Of a stretch of 64,000 nucleotides of DNA, positions 18,602 to 27,879 are shown piece after piece. A model generated the notes under the pieces. The model was not told the DNA's origin. It searched no databases and saw only the letters and a program-made list of their open reading frames with translations. This DNA is from Roseomonas nitratireducens. Lineage in GTDB: Bacteria > Pseudomonadota > Alphaproteobacteria > Acetobacterales > Acetobacteraceae. The stretch spans positions 40,692 to 104,691 of the forward strand of contig NZ_JAGIYZ010000018.1 in the NCBI RefSeq assembly GCF_017813355.1. The letters are read 5' to 3'. The stretch's first letter is position 1. Each line of letters begins with the position of its first letter. The translations under genes and the position numbers were made by a program.

Positions 18602-19455
18602 GGCAGGCGACGCAGCCAGAGCCGCACCGTCGCCTGCGTCGCCACCCAGGCGACCGCCGCGGCCACCGCCGGCACCAGCGCGAGTTCCACCCACGGCACG
18701 GCCTGCCAGCCGGCCCCGCCGGCCAGGGGCCCCGCCAGGCTGGCCAGCCCCGCCAGCGCCGGCAGCGCCAGCACCGTCCCCCAGGCCGCGCCGACCGCGG
18801 CGAGGAAACTCGCCCGCCGCGCGAAGCGCGACGACACATCGGCATCCGTCGCGCCCAGCCCGTGCAGCACCAGCACCGCATCCCGCCGCGCCGAGAGCCC
18901 CGCGCGCACGGCAACACCCACCACCGCCGCCGCGACGCCCGCCACCAGCGCGAGCGCCGCGAAGGCCACGCCCTGCACCGCGCGGGCAAGCGCCGTCAGG
19001 TGGCCGACCCAGACGCCATGCGCCTCGGTCACCGCGCCGGGCACCTCGGCCGCCACCGCGTCGCCGATCAGCACCGCGTCGGCCGAGAGGTCCGCCAGCC
19101 GCAATTCGATCACGCCCGGCAGCGGCAGGCCTTCCGCCGTGCCGAGCCAGGGGCGCAGCAATTCCGCCATGCGCGCGGGGTCCACCGGCTCGGCCGACGC
19201 CACGGCCGGCTGGCGGCGCAGCACCGCGAGCGCACGCGCCATCCGCTCCGCCGTCGGCTGCGGCACCTGCACCGTCACCGCGGCCTGCGCGCCTTCGCGC
19301 CAGCGTTCCGCCAGCCGGTCCGCGCCCGACCGCCCGGCCAGCGCCACCGCGGCGAGCAGCGCCATGGCCGCGACCAGGCCGATCAGCAGCCGGTCCGCCA
19401 GCGCGCGGCGCAGGCCGAGCGGATCGCGCGCGAGGCGGCGGCGCAGTTCAGCCAT
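18598..19455 (-). CDS. ftsX: FtsX-like permease of the FtsEX complex
   Basis: 285-residue inner-membrane subunit of FtsEX, which transmits ATP hydrolysis to periplasmic peptidoglycan hydrolase activators at division. One membrane segment follows the N-terminal cytoplasmic region (LLIGLVAAMALLAAVALAG), then an extracytoplasmic domain of about 110 residues, then three more segments in the C-terminal half (QGVAFAALALVAGVAAAVVG onward). Its start lies 8 bases inside the 3' end of ftsE. Confidence 0.9.
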   Translation of the reverse strand: MAELRRRLARDPLGLRRALADRLLIGLVAAMALLAAVALAGRSGADRLAERWREGAQAAVTVQVPQPTAERMARALAVLRRQPAVASAEPVDPARMAELLRPWLGTAEGLPLPGVIELRLADLSADAVLIGDAVAAEVPGAVTEAHGVWVGHLTALARAVQGVAFAALALVAGVAAAVVGVAVRAGLSARRDAVLVLHGLGATDADVSSRFARRASFLAAVGAAWGTVLALPALAGLASLAGPLAGGAGWQAVPWVELALVPAVAAAVAWVATQATVRLWLRRLP

Positions 19456-20122
19456 CGCCGACCAGCCGCCCGCCCTCGAGCACCAGCATCCGCGCCGGAT
19501 GCCGCGCGGGCAGGTCCTCCGAATGCGTCGCCACCACCACCGTCGTGCCCTGGCGGTTCAGTTCCGCCAGCAGGGCGATGGTGCGCCGCGCCTGGCGGGC
19601 ATCGAGCTCGGAGGTCGGCTCGTCCGCCACCAGCAGCGACGGGCGGGCGACGATGGCGCGCGCGATGGTCAGGCGCTGCTGCTCGCCGCCCGAAAGCTCC
19701 TCCGGGCGCCGGTCTTCCTTCCCATCCAGCCCGATCCATTGGAGCAGTTCCGCCACATCGGCCCTGATCGAGGATTCCGCGACGCTCGCGAGACGCAGCG
19801 GCAACGCGACGTTGTCCCAGGCCGAAAGGTGCGAGAGCAGCCGGAATTCCTGGTGCACCACGCCGATCCGCCGGCGCAGCGCCGGCAAATCGCCCCGCCT
19901 GGCGCGGGACAGCGCCACGCCGAGCAGCTCGACCTCCCCGCCCGTCGGGCGCAGCGCGGCCTGCATCAGCCGCAGCACGGAGGTCTTGCCGGCGCCCGAG
20001 GGGCCGAGGATCCAGGTGAAGGTGCCCTCCCCCAGCGTGAAGGAGACGTCGCGCAGCACCTCGGGCCCCGGCCGGCCACGCGGGTCGGGGTAGCAAAGGG
20101 CGACACGGGCGAATCGCACCAT
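19448..20122 (-). CDS. ftsE: Cell division ATP-binding protein FtsE
   Basis: 224-residue ABC ATPase partner of FtsX. Walker A GPSGAGKTS lies near 40-48, the Q-loop is in VHQEFRLL (VxQxFRLL is typical of FtsE), the signature LSGGEQQR and Walker B LLVADEPTSELD follow, and the H-loop is in VVATHSEDLP. The ATG at 20122 begins MVRFARVALCYPDP. Divergent from the zinc-ribbon gene, 80 bp apart, so the operon promoter should lie in that gap. Confidence 0.95.
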   Translation of the reverse strand: MVRFARVALCYPDPRGRPGPEVLRDVSFTLGEGTFTWILGPSGAGKTSVLRLMQAALRPTGGEVELLGVALSRARRGDLPALRRRIGVVHQEFRLLSHLSAWDNVALPLRLASVAESSIRADVAELLQWIGLDGKEDRRPEELSGGEQQRLTIARAIVARPSLLVADEPTSELDARQARRTIALLAELNRQGTTVVVATHSEDLPARHPARMLVLEGGRLVGDG

Positions 20123-20202
20123 CCCTGTCTTGTGCCCGCCGGCGCGCATTGCCTCAACCATCCCTTGCCGGCGGGCAGGCCCCGGAACAGGATGCGGCCC
20201 CG

Positions 20203-20592
20203 ATGCGCATCGAATGCCCGTCCTGCACGGCCGAATACGAGGTGCCGGACCGGCTGCTGGCCGGGCCGGCGCGGACGCTGCGCTGTTCGCGCTGCAAGAC
20301 CGATTTTCCGCTTCCCCGGGTCGAGGCCCCCGCGCCGCAACCGCCACCGCCCGCGCCGGAACCGGAACCAGAACCCGCCGCGGACCCCCCGCCGCCGCCC
20401 CCGCCGCCGCCCCCGCCGCCCGCCCCCGCGCCGGAGCCGCCGGCACCGGATGACCGGCGGCTGAAACTGGCCTGGGCGGCGTCGATCGCGGTGGTGGTGG
20501 TCGCGCTCGCGGGCTTCCTGCTGGGGCGGGAGAGCGTGATGGCGGCCTGGCCGGCGAGCACGCGGCTGTTCGCGGCGCTGGGATTGGGGTGA
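20203..20592 (+). CDS. Zinc-ribbon membrane protein with polyproline linker
   Basis: 129-residue protein: an N-terminal MJ0042-type zinc ribbon (IECPSCTAEYEVPDRLL ... LRCSRCKTDFPL, two CxxC pairs), a Pro/Glu/Ala-rich linker including about twelve consecutive prolines, then one membrane segment near residues 89-107. This layout is frequent in alphaproteobacteria. The ATG at 20203 was chosen because the zinc ribbon starts right there; a longer frame from 20149 adds nothing recognisable. The polyproline run probably requires EF-P. Role unknown. Confidence 0.8.
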   Translation: MRIECPSCTAEYEVPDRLLAGPARTLRCSRCKTDFPLPRVEAPAPQPPPPAPEPEPEPAADPPPPPPPPPPPPAPAPEPPAPDDRRLKLAWAASIAVVVVALAGFLLGRESVMAAWPASTRLFAALGLG

Positions 20593-20594
20593 GG

Positions 20595-20724
20595 CCGGGG
20601 GGAGAAGGGAACTTCTCCCCCCGGACCCCCCTCAACCTTCTTTGGCTTCTGGAGACTGACCCTGGCTGTCAGTTCCCAATAGACGGAAAAGGGAGGGGGT
20701 TCGGGGGAGGTTCACCCTCCCCCG
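20595..20724. repeat. Palindromic 3'-end repeat region R1
   Basis: This gap between convergent genes holds two strong hairpins. The first has 13-bp arms (CCGGGGGGAGAAG at 20595-20607, complement at 20612-20624) with loop GGAA. The second has 9-bp arms CGGGGGAGG (20702-20710) and CCTCCCCCG (20716-20724). The loop of the second contains the stop codon of the ABC permease gene (20712-20714). The 15-mer GGTTCGGGGGAGGTT at 20698-20712 recurs at 48044-48058. Confidence 0.75.
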
Positions 20725-21494
20725 GCCTTCTTCCTTCCCTGCAACCACCCGACCACCGCCAGCAGCACCACCGACAGCAGCACCAGCATCGCCGCCGCGG
20801 CCGTGGTCGTCAGGCTGATCGTGTCGTTCAGCCCCGCGAACATCTGCCGCGGCAGGGTGCGCTGCGCGGGCCCCGCGATGAACAGCGCCACCACGACCTC
20901 ATCCAACGAGGTCGCGAAGGCGAAGACCGCCCCGGCCGCGACGCCCGGCGCGATCTGCGGCAGGCACACCCGGAAGAAGGCGCGCAGCGGCCCAGCCCCG
21001 CAGGCGGAGGCGGCGCGCAGCTGCACCGGGTCGAAGGCCTCGAGCGAGGCGAGCACCGTCACCACCACGAAGGGCGCGCCGAGTGCCGCATGCGCGATCA
21101 CCATCCCCGCATGCGTCGCGACCAGGCCGATCGGCCCGAAGGCCAGCAGCAGCGCCACCGCGACGACGATCACCGGCACCACCATCGGCGCCAGCACGAT
21201 GCCCATCGCGACCGCCCGGAAGCGCCCCTTCATCCGCCACAGCCCGAAGGCGGCCGGCGTGCCGAGCAGCGTCGCAAGCGCCGCCGAAGCGAGCCCGATG
21301 CCGAGCGAGTTCCACACCGCCGGCAGCCAGAAGTCCGAGCCGAAGAAATCGCGGTACCAGCGCAGCGACAGCCCCGGCAGCGGGTAGAACAGGAAGGACC
21401 CGGCGGAGAAGGACAGCGGCACGATCGCGAAGATCGGCGCCAGCAGGAACACCGCCACCAGCACGCCCGCGACCCAGCACGCCGCCCGCGCCAT
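20712..21494 (-). CDS. ABC transporter permease (PotC-like)
   Basis: 260-residue inner-membrane permease of the spermidine/putrescine-type importer family. It has about six membrane segments and the cytoplasmic EAA loop (LRAASACGAGPLRAFFRVCLP) that contacts the ATPase. The ATG at 21494 shares one base with the stop of the upstream permease (TGATG). Last gene of an ATPase, binding protein, permease, permease operon. The transported compound (polyamine or similar) is inferred from family only. Confidence 0.92.
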   Translation of the reverse strand: MARAACWVAGVLVAVFLLAPIFAIVPLSFSAGSFLFYPLPGLSLRWYRDFFGSDFWLPAVWNSLGIGLASAALATLLGTPAAFGLWRMKGRFRAVAMGIVLAPMVVPVIVVAVALLLAFGPIGLVATHAGMVIAHAALGAPFVVVTVLASLEAFDPVQLRAASACGAGPLRAFFRVCLPQIAPGVAAGAVFAFATSLDEVVVALFIAGPAQRTLPRQMFAGLNDTISLTTTAAAAMLVLLSVVLLAVVGWLQGRKKAGGG

Positions 21495-22684
21495 CACGCC
21501 GCCCCCAGGCGCCGGAAGCCGGCGAGGCGGCCATACAGCGCGACGCACAACCCGACCGCGACCAGCAGCAGGATCGACAGCGCCGCCGCCAGCCCCCAGT
21601 TCACCGACCGCGTCGCGTAGAAGCCGACGAACCAGGCGAGCATCTGGTCGTTCGGCCCGCCGAGCAGCGCCGGCGTCACGTAGAAGCCGAGCGCCTGGAT
21701 GAACACCAGCAGGCAGCCCGCGCCGATCCCGGGCAGGCACAGCGGCAGCGTCACGCGCAGGAACACCCTCCAGGGCGGCGCGCCGAGCGACGCCGCCGCC
21801 CGCGGCAGCCGCGGGTCCAGCGCGCGGAACGCCGCGACCAGCGGCAGCACCATGAAGGGCAGCAGGATGTGCACCATCGCCAGCACCACGGCGAAGCGGT
21901 TCATCATCAGCGGCAGCGGCGCGTCCACGATCCCCGTCGCGGCCAGCGCCGCGTTCACCACGCCTTCGCGCTGCAGCAGCACCATCCAGGCGGCGGTGCG
22001 CACCACCAGGGATATCCAGAAGGGCAGCATCACCGCCGCCAGCAGCAGGATGCCGGCCGCGCCCCGCGTCGTCGCGATCAGCCAGGCGATCGGCCAGGCG
22101 AGCAGCAGGCAGGCCGCGGTGACCAGCAGCGAGATCCACAGGCTGCGCAGCAGCACCGCGCGGAAGACCGACTGGTCCTCCGGCGCGGCGCGGATCGCCC
22201 CCGCCGCGTCCTGCCGCAGGTCGAGCGCCGTCAGCGCGTGGAAGGAGGACAGCGGCCCGGCCGCGCGCGCGATGGCGCCCCAGGTCTCGACCTCCCCCCA
22301 CTCCTCGCTGATCGTGATCAGCACGGCGCGGGCGGCGCCGTCGAAGGGCGCTTCGACGCGCCGCGCCGTCATCGGCAGCAGGCCGCGGAAGCCAGGCTTG
22401 TCCGCGTTCAGCCGCGCGGCGGCGCGGGCGATGCTGCCCCCGCCGGCCTGCCGGTCGCGCGCCCGGGCGGCGCGCAAATCCTCGACCAGCGCGGCGAAGG
22501 CGGCTTCGTCCGGCAGGGCGCGGCCGTCCCAGGCCGACAGCGCCGCGGCGGTCCGCGGCAGCACCGGGGCGACCTCGGTGTCCGTCACACCGCGCCAGAG
22601 GAAGGCGGCGATCGGCGCGACGAAGGTGACGAGCAGGAACAGCAGCAGCGGCGCCGTCAGCAGCGCCGCCGACGCGCGCCTCAT
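21494..22684 (-). CDS. ABC transporter permease (PotB-like) with large N-terminal loop
   Basis: 396-residue permease, longer than the usual 280-300 residues. After a first membrane segment (APLLLFLLVTFVAPIAAFLW) there is a soluble region of about 150 residues, probably extracytoplasmic (roughly 40-185), as seen in a subset of PotB-like permeases, followed by five or six more segments. The EAA loop is RAAASLGAPPWRVFLRVTLP. It lies 67 bp downstream of the binding-protein gene. Confidence 0.9.
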   Translation of the reverse strand: MRRASAALLTAPLLLFLLVTFVAPIAAFLWRGVTDTEVAPVLPRTAAALSAWDGRALPDEAAFAALVEDLRAARARDRQAGGGSIARAAARLNADKPGFRGLLPMTARRVEAPFDGAARAVLITISEEWGEVETWGAIARAAGPLSSFHALTALDLRQDAAGAIRAAPEDQSVFRAVLLRSLWISLLVTAACLLLAWPIAWLIATTRGAAGILLLAAVMLPFWISLVVRTAAWMVLLQREGVVNAALAATGIVDAPLPLMMNRFAVVLAMVHILLPFMVLPLVAAFRALDPRLPRAAASLGAPPWRVFLRVTLPLCLPGIGAGCLLVFIQALGFYVTPALLGGPNDQMLAWFVGFYATRSVNWGLAAALSILLLVAVGLCVALYGRLAGFRRLGAA

Positions 22685-22751
22685 GCGCGGCAGGGCAGGG
22701 CGCGCGCCCCGCCGCGCCCGCGCAAGCCCTCGGCCCGGCGCGGCCGAGCGC

Positions 22752-23795
22752 TCAGCGCGACACCCAGGTGTTGAAGCGCTGGGTCAGCCGGTCGAGGTTG
22801 TCGAGCCAGAAGCGGTCGTTCAGCTGCAGCGCCGTCTGGATGTTCTGCGGCGCGGTCGGCAGGTTCGGCAGCACCTCCGCCGGCAGGCGCTCGTTCACGC
22901 CCTTCGCCGTCACGCCGTAGGGGATGCGCGGCGGCAGCGCCGCCTGGATCTCCGGCCGGCCGACGAAGCGCAGGAATTCCAGCGCCCGCGCCTTGTTCGG
23001 GCTGCCCTTCATGATCACCCAGGTGTCCAGGGTGAAGATGTTGTTCTGCCAGACGATCGCGAAGTTGCGCCCGTCCGACGCGTTGGCGGCGGAGATGCGG
23101 CCATTGTAGGCGACCGTCATCGTCACCTCGCCGGCCGCGAGCCATTGCGGCGGCTGCGCGCCGCGCTCGAACCAGGCGAGGTCCGCCTTGACGCTGTCGA
23201 GCTTGCGGAAGGCACGGTCCACGCCGGCCGGCGTGCCCAGCACCTGGTAGACCTCGGCGGCCGGCACGCCGTCGGCCATCAGCGCGATCTCGAGCGTCGT
23301 CTTCGGGCCCTTGCGCAGGCCGCGCTTGCCGGGGAAGCGGCGCGTGTCGAAGAAATCCGCCCAGCCCGTCGGGCCCTGGGCAAGGCGGGCGCGGTCGTAC
23401 GCGAGGATGAAGGAGTACAGGATCGCGCCGACGCCGTGCTCGCTGTAGGCCTCGGGGATGTAGGCGTCGCGCCCGCCGATCGCGGCCCAGTCGAGCGGCT
23501 CGAACAGCCCCTCATCGGCGCCGATCAGCAGTTCCTCGCTTTCCACCTGCACCACGTCCCAGGTGTTGGCGCCGGAGGCGATGCGCGAGCGCAGCACGCC
23601 GATGCCGCCATCCCAGGTCTCCTCCAGCATCCGGTTGCGCGTCTGCTGCTGGAAGGGGCGGAAGAAGACCTCCCGCTGCGCGTCCTGGTAGGCGCCGCCC
23701 CAGGACACGACGGTCAGGTCGCGGCCCTGCGCCCGGGCGGTGGCGGGCAGGGCGGCGGCGGCTAGGCCAGCCTTGAGCATCGTGCGGCGGTGCAT
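22752..23795 (-). CDS. ABC transporter substrate-binding protein (PotD-like)
   Basis: 347-residue periplasmic binding protein of the extracellular solute-binding family 1/PotD type. The signal peptide is MHRRTMLKAGLAAAALPATA, followed by DLTVVSWGGAYQDAQREVFF, a common start in this family. Other landmarks are WDVVQVESEELL and TTLEIALMADGVP. 31 bp downstream of the ATPase gene. Ligand probably a polyamine or a related cation (family-based). Confidence 0.92.
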   Translation of the reverse strand: MHRRTMLKAGLAAAALPATARAQGRDLTVVSWGGAYQDAQREVFFRPFQQQTRNRMLEETWDGGIGVLRSRIASGANTWDVVQVESEELLIGADEGLFEPLDWAAIGGRDAYIPEAYSEHGVGAILYSFILAYDRARLAQGPTGWADFFDTRRFPGKRGLRKGPKTTLEIALMADGVPAAEVYQVLGTPAGVDRAFRKLDSVKADLAWFERGAQPPQWLAAGEVTMTVAYNGRISAANASDGRNFAIVWQNNIFTLDTWVIMKGSPNKARALEFLRFVGRPEIQAALPPRIPYGVTAKGVNERLPAEVLPNLPTAPQNIQTALQLNDRFWLDNLDRLTQRFNTWVSR

Positions 23796-23826
23796 GGTCG
23801 TCTCCTTCGTCCCGGGCGGAATGACT

Positions 23827-24927
23827 CTAGACCCGCGCCCCCGCATCGCGGAAGGCGAAGGCGGCACCTTCGGGCCAGGCGATCGCCGCCGCCCCCCCGG
23901 GCTCGGGCAGGGCGCCGAGGCCGGCCGGGCGCTTGGCCACCACCTCCCCCCCATCGCCGAGGCCGAGCCGCAGCCGCACATGGTCGCCGAGGAAGATCGC
24001 CTCCAGCACCGTCGCCGGCAGCGCGCCCTCGCCGAGTTCCGCCGCCGTGACGCCGGCGACCGCGACGCGTTCCGGGCGAATGGCGACGAGGCAGCCTTCC
24101 CCCGGGCCGCCGGCATCCACCGCCTCGGCCCGCACCACCGGGCCGCAGGCGAGGCGCACCTCGCAGGATTCGGCGTCGCGGGCCTCGATCCGGCCGGGCA
24201 GCAGGTTGTTCTCGCCGACGAAGCCGGCGACGAAGGCATCGGCCGGCCGGTCGTACAGGCGGCGGGGATCGGCGCATTGCCGGATGCGCCCGCCCTCGAA
24301 CACGGCGATCCTGTCGGACAGCGTCAGCGCCTCCGCCTGGTCGTGCGTCACGTACATCATCGTCACGCCGAGCCGCTGGTGCAGGTGGCGGATCTCGAGC
24401 TGCATCTCCTCCCGCAGCGCCTTGTCGAGCGCGCCGAGGGGTTCGTCGAGCAGCACGATCGGCGGCTCGAACACCAGCGCGCGGGCCAGGGCGACGCGCT
24501 GCTGCTGCCCGCCGGAAAGCTGCGCCGGGCGGCGCTCGCCATAGGATTCCAGCCGCACCATCGCCAGCGCGCGCCGCACCCGGTCCGCCTGCGCCGCCTT
24601 CGCCACGCCGCGGACCGACAGCGGGAAGGCGACGTTCTCCGCGACGCTCATGTGCGGGAACAGGGCGTAGGACTGGAACACCACGCCGACGCCACGGCGG
24701 TGCGGCGGCAGGCGCGCGATGTCCCGGCCTTCCAGCAGGATCCGCCCCGCGCTGGGCAGTTCGAAGCCCGCCAGCATCATCAGCGTCGTCGTCTTGCCGG
24801 AACCGGACGGCCCGAGCAGCGTCAGCAACTCCCCCCGCGCGATGTCGAGGTCGAGCGACTGCACCGCCGCGGGGCCGGCGCCGTAGGATTTCCGCACGCC
24901 CTCGAAGCGCACCAGGGGATCGGCCAT
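23827..24927 (-). CDS. ABC transporter ATPase (PotA-like)
   Basis: 366-residue importer ATPase. Walker A GPSGSGKTT, Q-loop VFQSYALFPHM, signature LSGGQQQRVALARAL, Walker B IVLLDEPLGALD and H-loop MYVTHDQ are all intact; the C-terminal third is a TOBE-type regulatory domain. Two ATGs lie at 24933 and 24927. GGAGGT directly abuts the first and is six bases from the second, so 24927 is the better start. First gene of the importer operon; divergent from the acyl-CoA hydrolase gene. Confidence 0.95.
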   Translation of the reverse strand: MADPLVRFEGVRKSYGAGPAAVQSLDLDIARGELLTLLGPSGSGKTTTLMMLAGFELPSAGRILLEGRDIARLPPHRRGVGVVFQSYALFPHMSVAENVAFPLSVRGVAKAAQADRVRRALAMVRLESYGERRPAQLSGGQQQRVALARALVFEPPIVLLDEPLGALDKALREEMQLEIRHLHQRLGVTMMYVTHDQAEALTLSDRIAVFEGGRIRQCADPRRLYDRPADAFVAGFVGENNLLPGRIEARDAESCEVRLACGPVVRAEAVDAGGPGEGCLVAIRPERVAVAGVTAAELGEGALPATVLEAIFLGDHVRLRLGLGDGGEVVAKRPAGLGALPEPGGAAAIAWPEGAAFAFRDAGARV

Positions 24928-25010
24928 GGGCATACCTCCGGCGCGGGCGGGGCGCTTGTCAACGCCCGCGGCCGCCGGTAACGCGCCCGGGTCACCGAGG
25001 AAGCGAAACC

Positions 25011-26030
25011 ATGAGCGAGACCGCCGAGCCCAGCCTGATCGCCAAGCGGGAAGGCATCGCGGGCACGCTGCTGATGAACCGCCCCAAGGCGCTGAACGCG
25101 CTGGACCTGCCGATGATCCGCGCCTTCGCGGCCGCGATCGCCGACTGGCGCGACGACGCGGCGGTGCGCCTCGTCGTCCTGGAAGGGGCGGGCGGGCGCG
25201 CCTTCTGCGCGGGCGGCGACGTGCGCGCGGTGCGCGCCGCCTCCGTCGCCGGCGACCGCGCCGGGGTCGAGGCCTTCTTCGCCGAGGAATACGAGGTCAA
25301 TGCCGGCATCGCCGGCTTCGGCAAGCCCTGGGTCAGCCTGATCGACGGCGTCTGCATGGGCGGGGGCATCGGCGTCGCGGTCCATAACGGCCCGCGCGTG
25401 GTGACCGAGCACGCCCTGGTCGCGATGCCGGAGACGGCGATCGCGCTGTTCCCGGATGTCGGCACCTCCTACGTCCTGCCGCGCCTGCCCGGCGCGATCG
25501 GCACCTGGCTGGCGCTGACCGGGGCGCGGCTGACGGGCGCGGAATCGGTCCATGCCGGCCTCGCCACCCACTACGTGCCGCGCGAGAAGCTGCCCGCGCT
25601 GCGCGCCGCGCTGCTGGCCGAGGGCGCGGAGGCCGTTGCCCGCTTCGCCGAGGCACCCCCCGAGCCGTCCTTCGCGCCGCACCGCGCCGCGATCGACCGC
25701 TGCTTCGGGCAGGGCAGCGTGGCCGCGATCCTCGCCGCGCTGGACGCCGAGGGCACGGAATGGGCGGCGGCGCAGGCCAAGACGCTGCGGCGCATGTCGC
25801 CGACCTCGCTCTGCGTCTCGCTGGAATTGCTGCAGCGTGGCGCCGTCGAGGACCTCGCCGGCTGCCTCGCGATGGAACTCGCGCTGACGCGCGTCGTGGT
25901 GAACGACCACCCCGACTTCGTCGAGGGCGTGCGATCCGTGCTGGTGGACAAGGACGGCGCGCCGCGCTGGACGCCCGCCCGCATCGAGGATGTGGACCCG
26001 GCCGCGATCCGCGCGATGTTCGCCGCCTGA
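25011..26030 (+). CDS. 3-hydroxyisobutyryl-CoA hydrolase (enoyl-CoA hydratase family)
   Basis: 339-residue crotonase-fold protein. Features fit the valine-catabolic hydrolase branch rather than hydratases: FCAGGDVRAV (oxyanion hole), GVCMGGGIGVAVH, and PETAIALFPDVGTSYVLPRLPG carrying the Glu and Asp used in hydrolysis. The C-terminal extension (LAMELALTRVVVNDHPDFVE then GVRSVLVDKD) is diagnostic of this branch. Convergent with ptsI, 22 bp apart. Confidence 0.9.
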   Translation: MSETAEPSLIAKREGIAGTLLMNRPKALNALDLPMIRAFAAAIADWRDDAAVRLVVLEGAGGRAFCAGGDVRAVRAASVAGDRAGVEAFFAEEYEVNAGIAGFGKPWVSLIDGVCMGGGIGVAVHNGPRVVTEHALVAMPETAIALFPDVGTSYVLPRLPGAIGTWLALTGARLTGAESVHAGLATHYVPREKLPALRAALLAEGAEAVARFAEAPPEPSFAPHRAAIDRCFGQGSVAAILAALDAEGTEWAAAQAKTLRRMSPTSLCVSLELLQRGAVEDLAGCLAMELALTRVVVNDHPDFVEGVRSVLVDKDGAPRWTPARIEDVDPAAIRAMFAA

Positions 26031-26052
26031 CGGGGCGCCGGGGCCGCGGGCC

Positions 26053-27879
26053 TCAGGCGCGTTCCGTCACGCCTTCCGCGAAGCCCGCCACCAGCTCGCG
26101 GATGCGGGCGGGGTCGGATTGCTCCATCACGCGCCGGGCGAAGCGCGCGCAGTCGCCGATGTCCAGCGCGCGCACCGCCTGCTTCACGCGCGGGATGGCG
26201 CTGGCGTTCATCGAGAAGCTGCGCACGCCGAGGCCGAGCAGCAGCGGCGTCAGCTGGGGGTTGCCCGCCATCTCGCCGCAGATCGACACCGGCATGCGCA
26301 GCCGCAGCGCGGCTTCGGTGGCGAACTGCACCAGCCGCAGCACGGCCGGGTGCAGCGGGTCGTACAGGTGGGAGACCTCGGCCTCCGCCCGGTCCACGGC
26401 CAGCGTGTACATCGCCAGGTCGTTGGTCCCGATGGCGAAGAAATCCGCTTCCAGCGCGATGGCGTCGGCGGCGAGCGCCGCGCCCGGCGTCTCGATCATC
26501 ACGCCGAGCGCGGGCAGCTTCTCGGGCAGCTTCTCCCCACGCCGGCGCAGGCGGCGGGCGACGCGTTCGTAGATTTCCCGCGCCGCGCGCACTTCCTCCG
26601 GCACCGTGACCATCGGCAGCAGCAGGCGCACCGTGCCGTCGCCGGCAGCCGCCGCGACGCGCAGCACGGCGGCGAACTGCACTTCCAGCAGTTCCGGGCG
26701 CTTGAGCAGCATGCGCAAGCCACGCAGGCCGAGCGCGGGATTGCCGCCGGCATGGGCCGGCACCACGCCCTCGGCCAGCGCCTCCATGTCCTTCTCGCCG
26801 CCCCAGTCGAGCACGCGGATCGTCACCGGCTGCCCGGCCATCGCCTCGGCGATCTGGGTATAGGCGGCGACCTGCGCTTCCTCGTCCGGCAGGTCCTCCC
26901 GGTTCATGAACAGGAACTCGGTGCGCAGCAGGCCGATCCCCTGCGCGCCGGCCTGGGCGATCAGCGGCAACTCCTGCGGGATCTCAAGATTGGCCTGGAG
27001 CTCGACCTCCTCCCCATCCGTGGTCGTGGCCGGCAGGCGCCGCAGCTTGGACAGCCGCCCGCGTTCCTTGGCGAAGGCGGCGAGCCGTTCGCGCGCGGCG
27101 GCGAGCGTCGCGGCGGAAGGGTGGATGGTCACGGTGCCCGACGAACCGTCCAGTACCGCCGGGTCGCCGCGTGCGGCGGCTTCCGTCAGCCCATGGGCGC
27201 CGAGCACGGACGGAATCCCAAGGGCGCGCAGCATGATCGCGGTGTGCCCGTCCGCCCCGCCTTCCTCGGTCGCGACGCCGGCGATGCGCGAGGGGTCGAG
27301 CAGCGCGGCATCCGCCGGGGTCAGTTCCTCGGCCACCAGGATGCAGCCTTCCGGCAGGTCCTTGAGGCTGCGGAAGGGGGTCGCCGTCAGATTGCGCGTC
27401 AGGCGGCGGGCGATGTCACGCACTTCCGCCGCGCGGCGGGCGAGCCCCGCCTTGTCGTCGTCCTTCAGCGCGACGATCGCCGCGCCGATCGCCTCGGCCT
27501 CGTCGCCCACCGCCGTCTCGGCCGCGAGAAGCTCGGCCTCGATGCGCTTGCGCGCGCCGCGGATCAGCCGCGAATTGCCGAGCATCATCAGGTGCGCGTC
27601 GAGCAGCGGCGCGATTTCCTCCTGCGCTTCCTCGGGCAGCACGCCGATGCGGGTCTTGAGCTTGGCGACCTGCTTGCGGGATGCGGCGACGGCATCCGCC
27701 AGGCGCAGCCGCTCGGCCTCCACCTGCTCGACGCGGATGGTGCGGCGCGGCGCCTCGGCCGGCGGGTCGGAGGTGTCGAAGACGGGCCCGATCGCGACGC
27801 CGGGGGAGACGGCGATGCCGCTGACCGCGACTTCCCGCGGCTTGCCCTTGGGGCGTGGCTTGCCCGGCTCAGTCTTCAT
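26053..27879 (-). CDS. ptsI: PTS enzyme I (phosphoenolpyruvate-protein phosphotransferase)
   Basis: Takes phosphate from PEP and passes it to HPr. 608 residues with the swivelling His domain and the PEP-binding barrel (IGLLRTEFLFMNRE, IGTNDLAMYTLAVDR, catalytic Cys in SICGEMAGNP). The active His is residue 212 in GGADGHTAI, where the usual Ser before the His is Gly, perhaps a lineage variant. No N-terminal GAF domain is present. The start overlaps the HPr gene by 11 bases. No sugar permease lies nearby, so the chain is probably regulatory. Confidence 0.95.
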   Translation of the reverse strand: MKTEPGKPRPKGKPREVAVSGIAVSPGVAIGPVFDTSDPPAEAPRRTIRVEQVEAERLRLADAVAASRKQVAKLKTRIGVLPEEAQEEIAPLLDAHLMMLGNSRLIRGARKRIEAELLAAETAVGDEAEAIGAAIVALKDDDKAGLARRAAEVRDIARRLTRNLTATPFRSLKDLPEGCILVAEELTPADAALLDPSRIAGVATEEGGADGHTAIMLRALGIPSVLGAHGLTEAAARGDPAVLDGSSGTVTIHPSAATLAAARERLAAFAKERGRLSKLRRLPATTTDGEEVELQANLEIPQELPLIAQAGAQGIGLLRTEFLFMNREDLPDEEAQVAAYTQIAEAMAGQPVTIRVLDWGGEKDMEALAEGVVPAHAGGNPALGLRGLRMLLKRPELLEVQFAAVLRVAAAAGDGTVRLLLPMVTVPEEVRAAREIYERVARRLRRRGEKLPEKLPALGVMIETPGAALAADAIALEADFFAIGTNDLAMYTLAVDRAEAEVSHLYDPLHPAVLRLVQFATEAALRLRMPVSICGEMAGNPQLTPLLLGLGVRSFSMNASAIPRVKQAVRALDIGDCARFARRVMEQSDPARIRELVAGFAEGVTERA

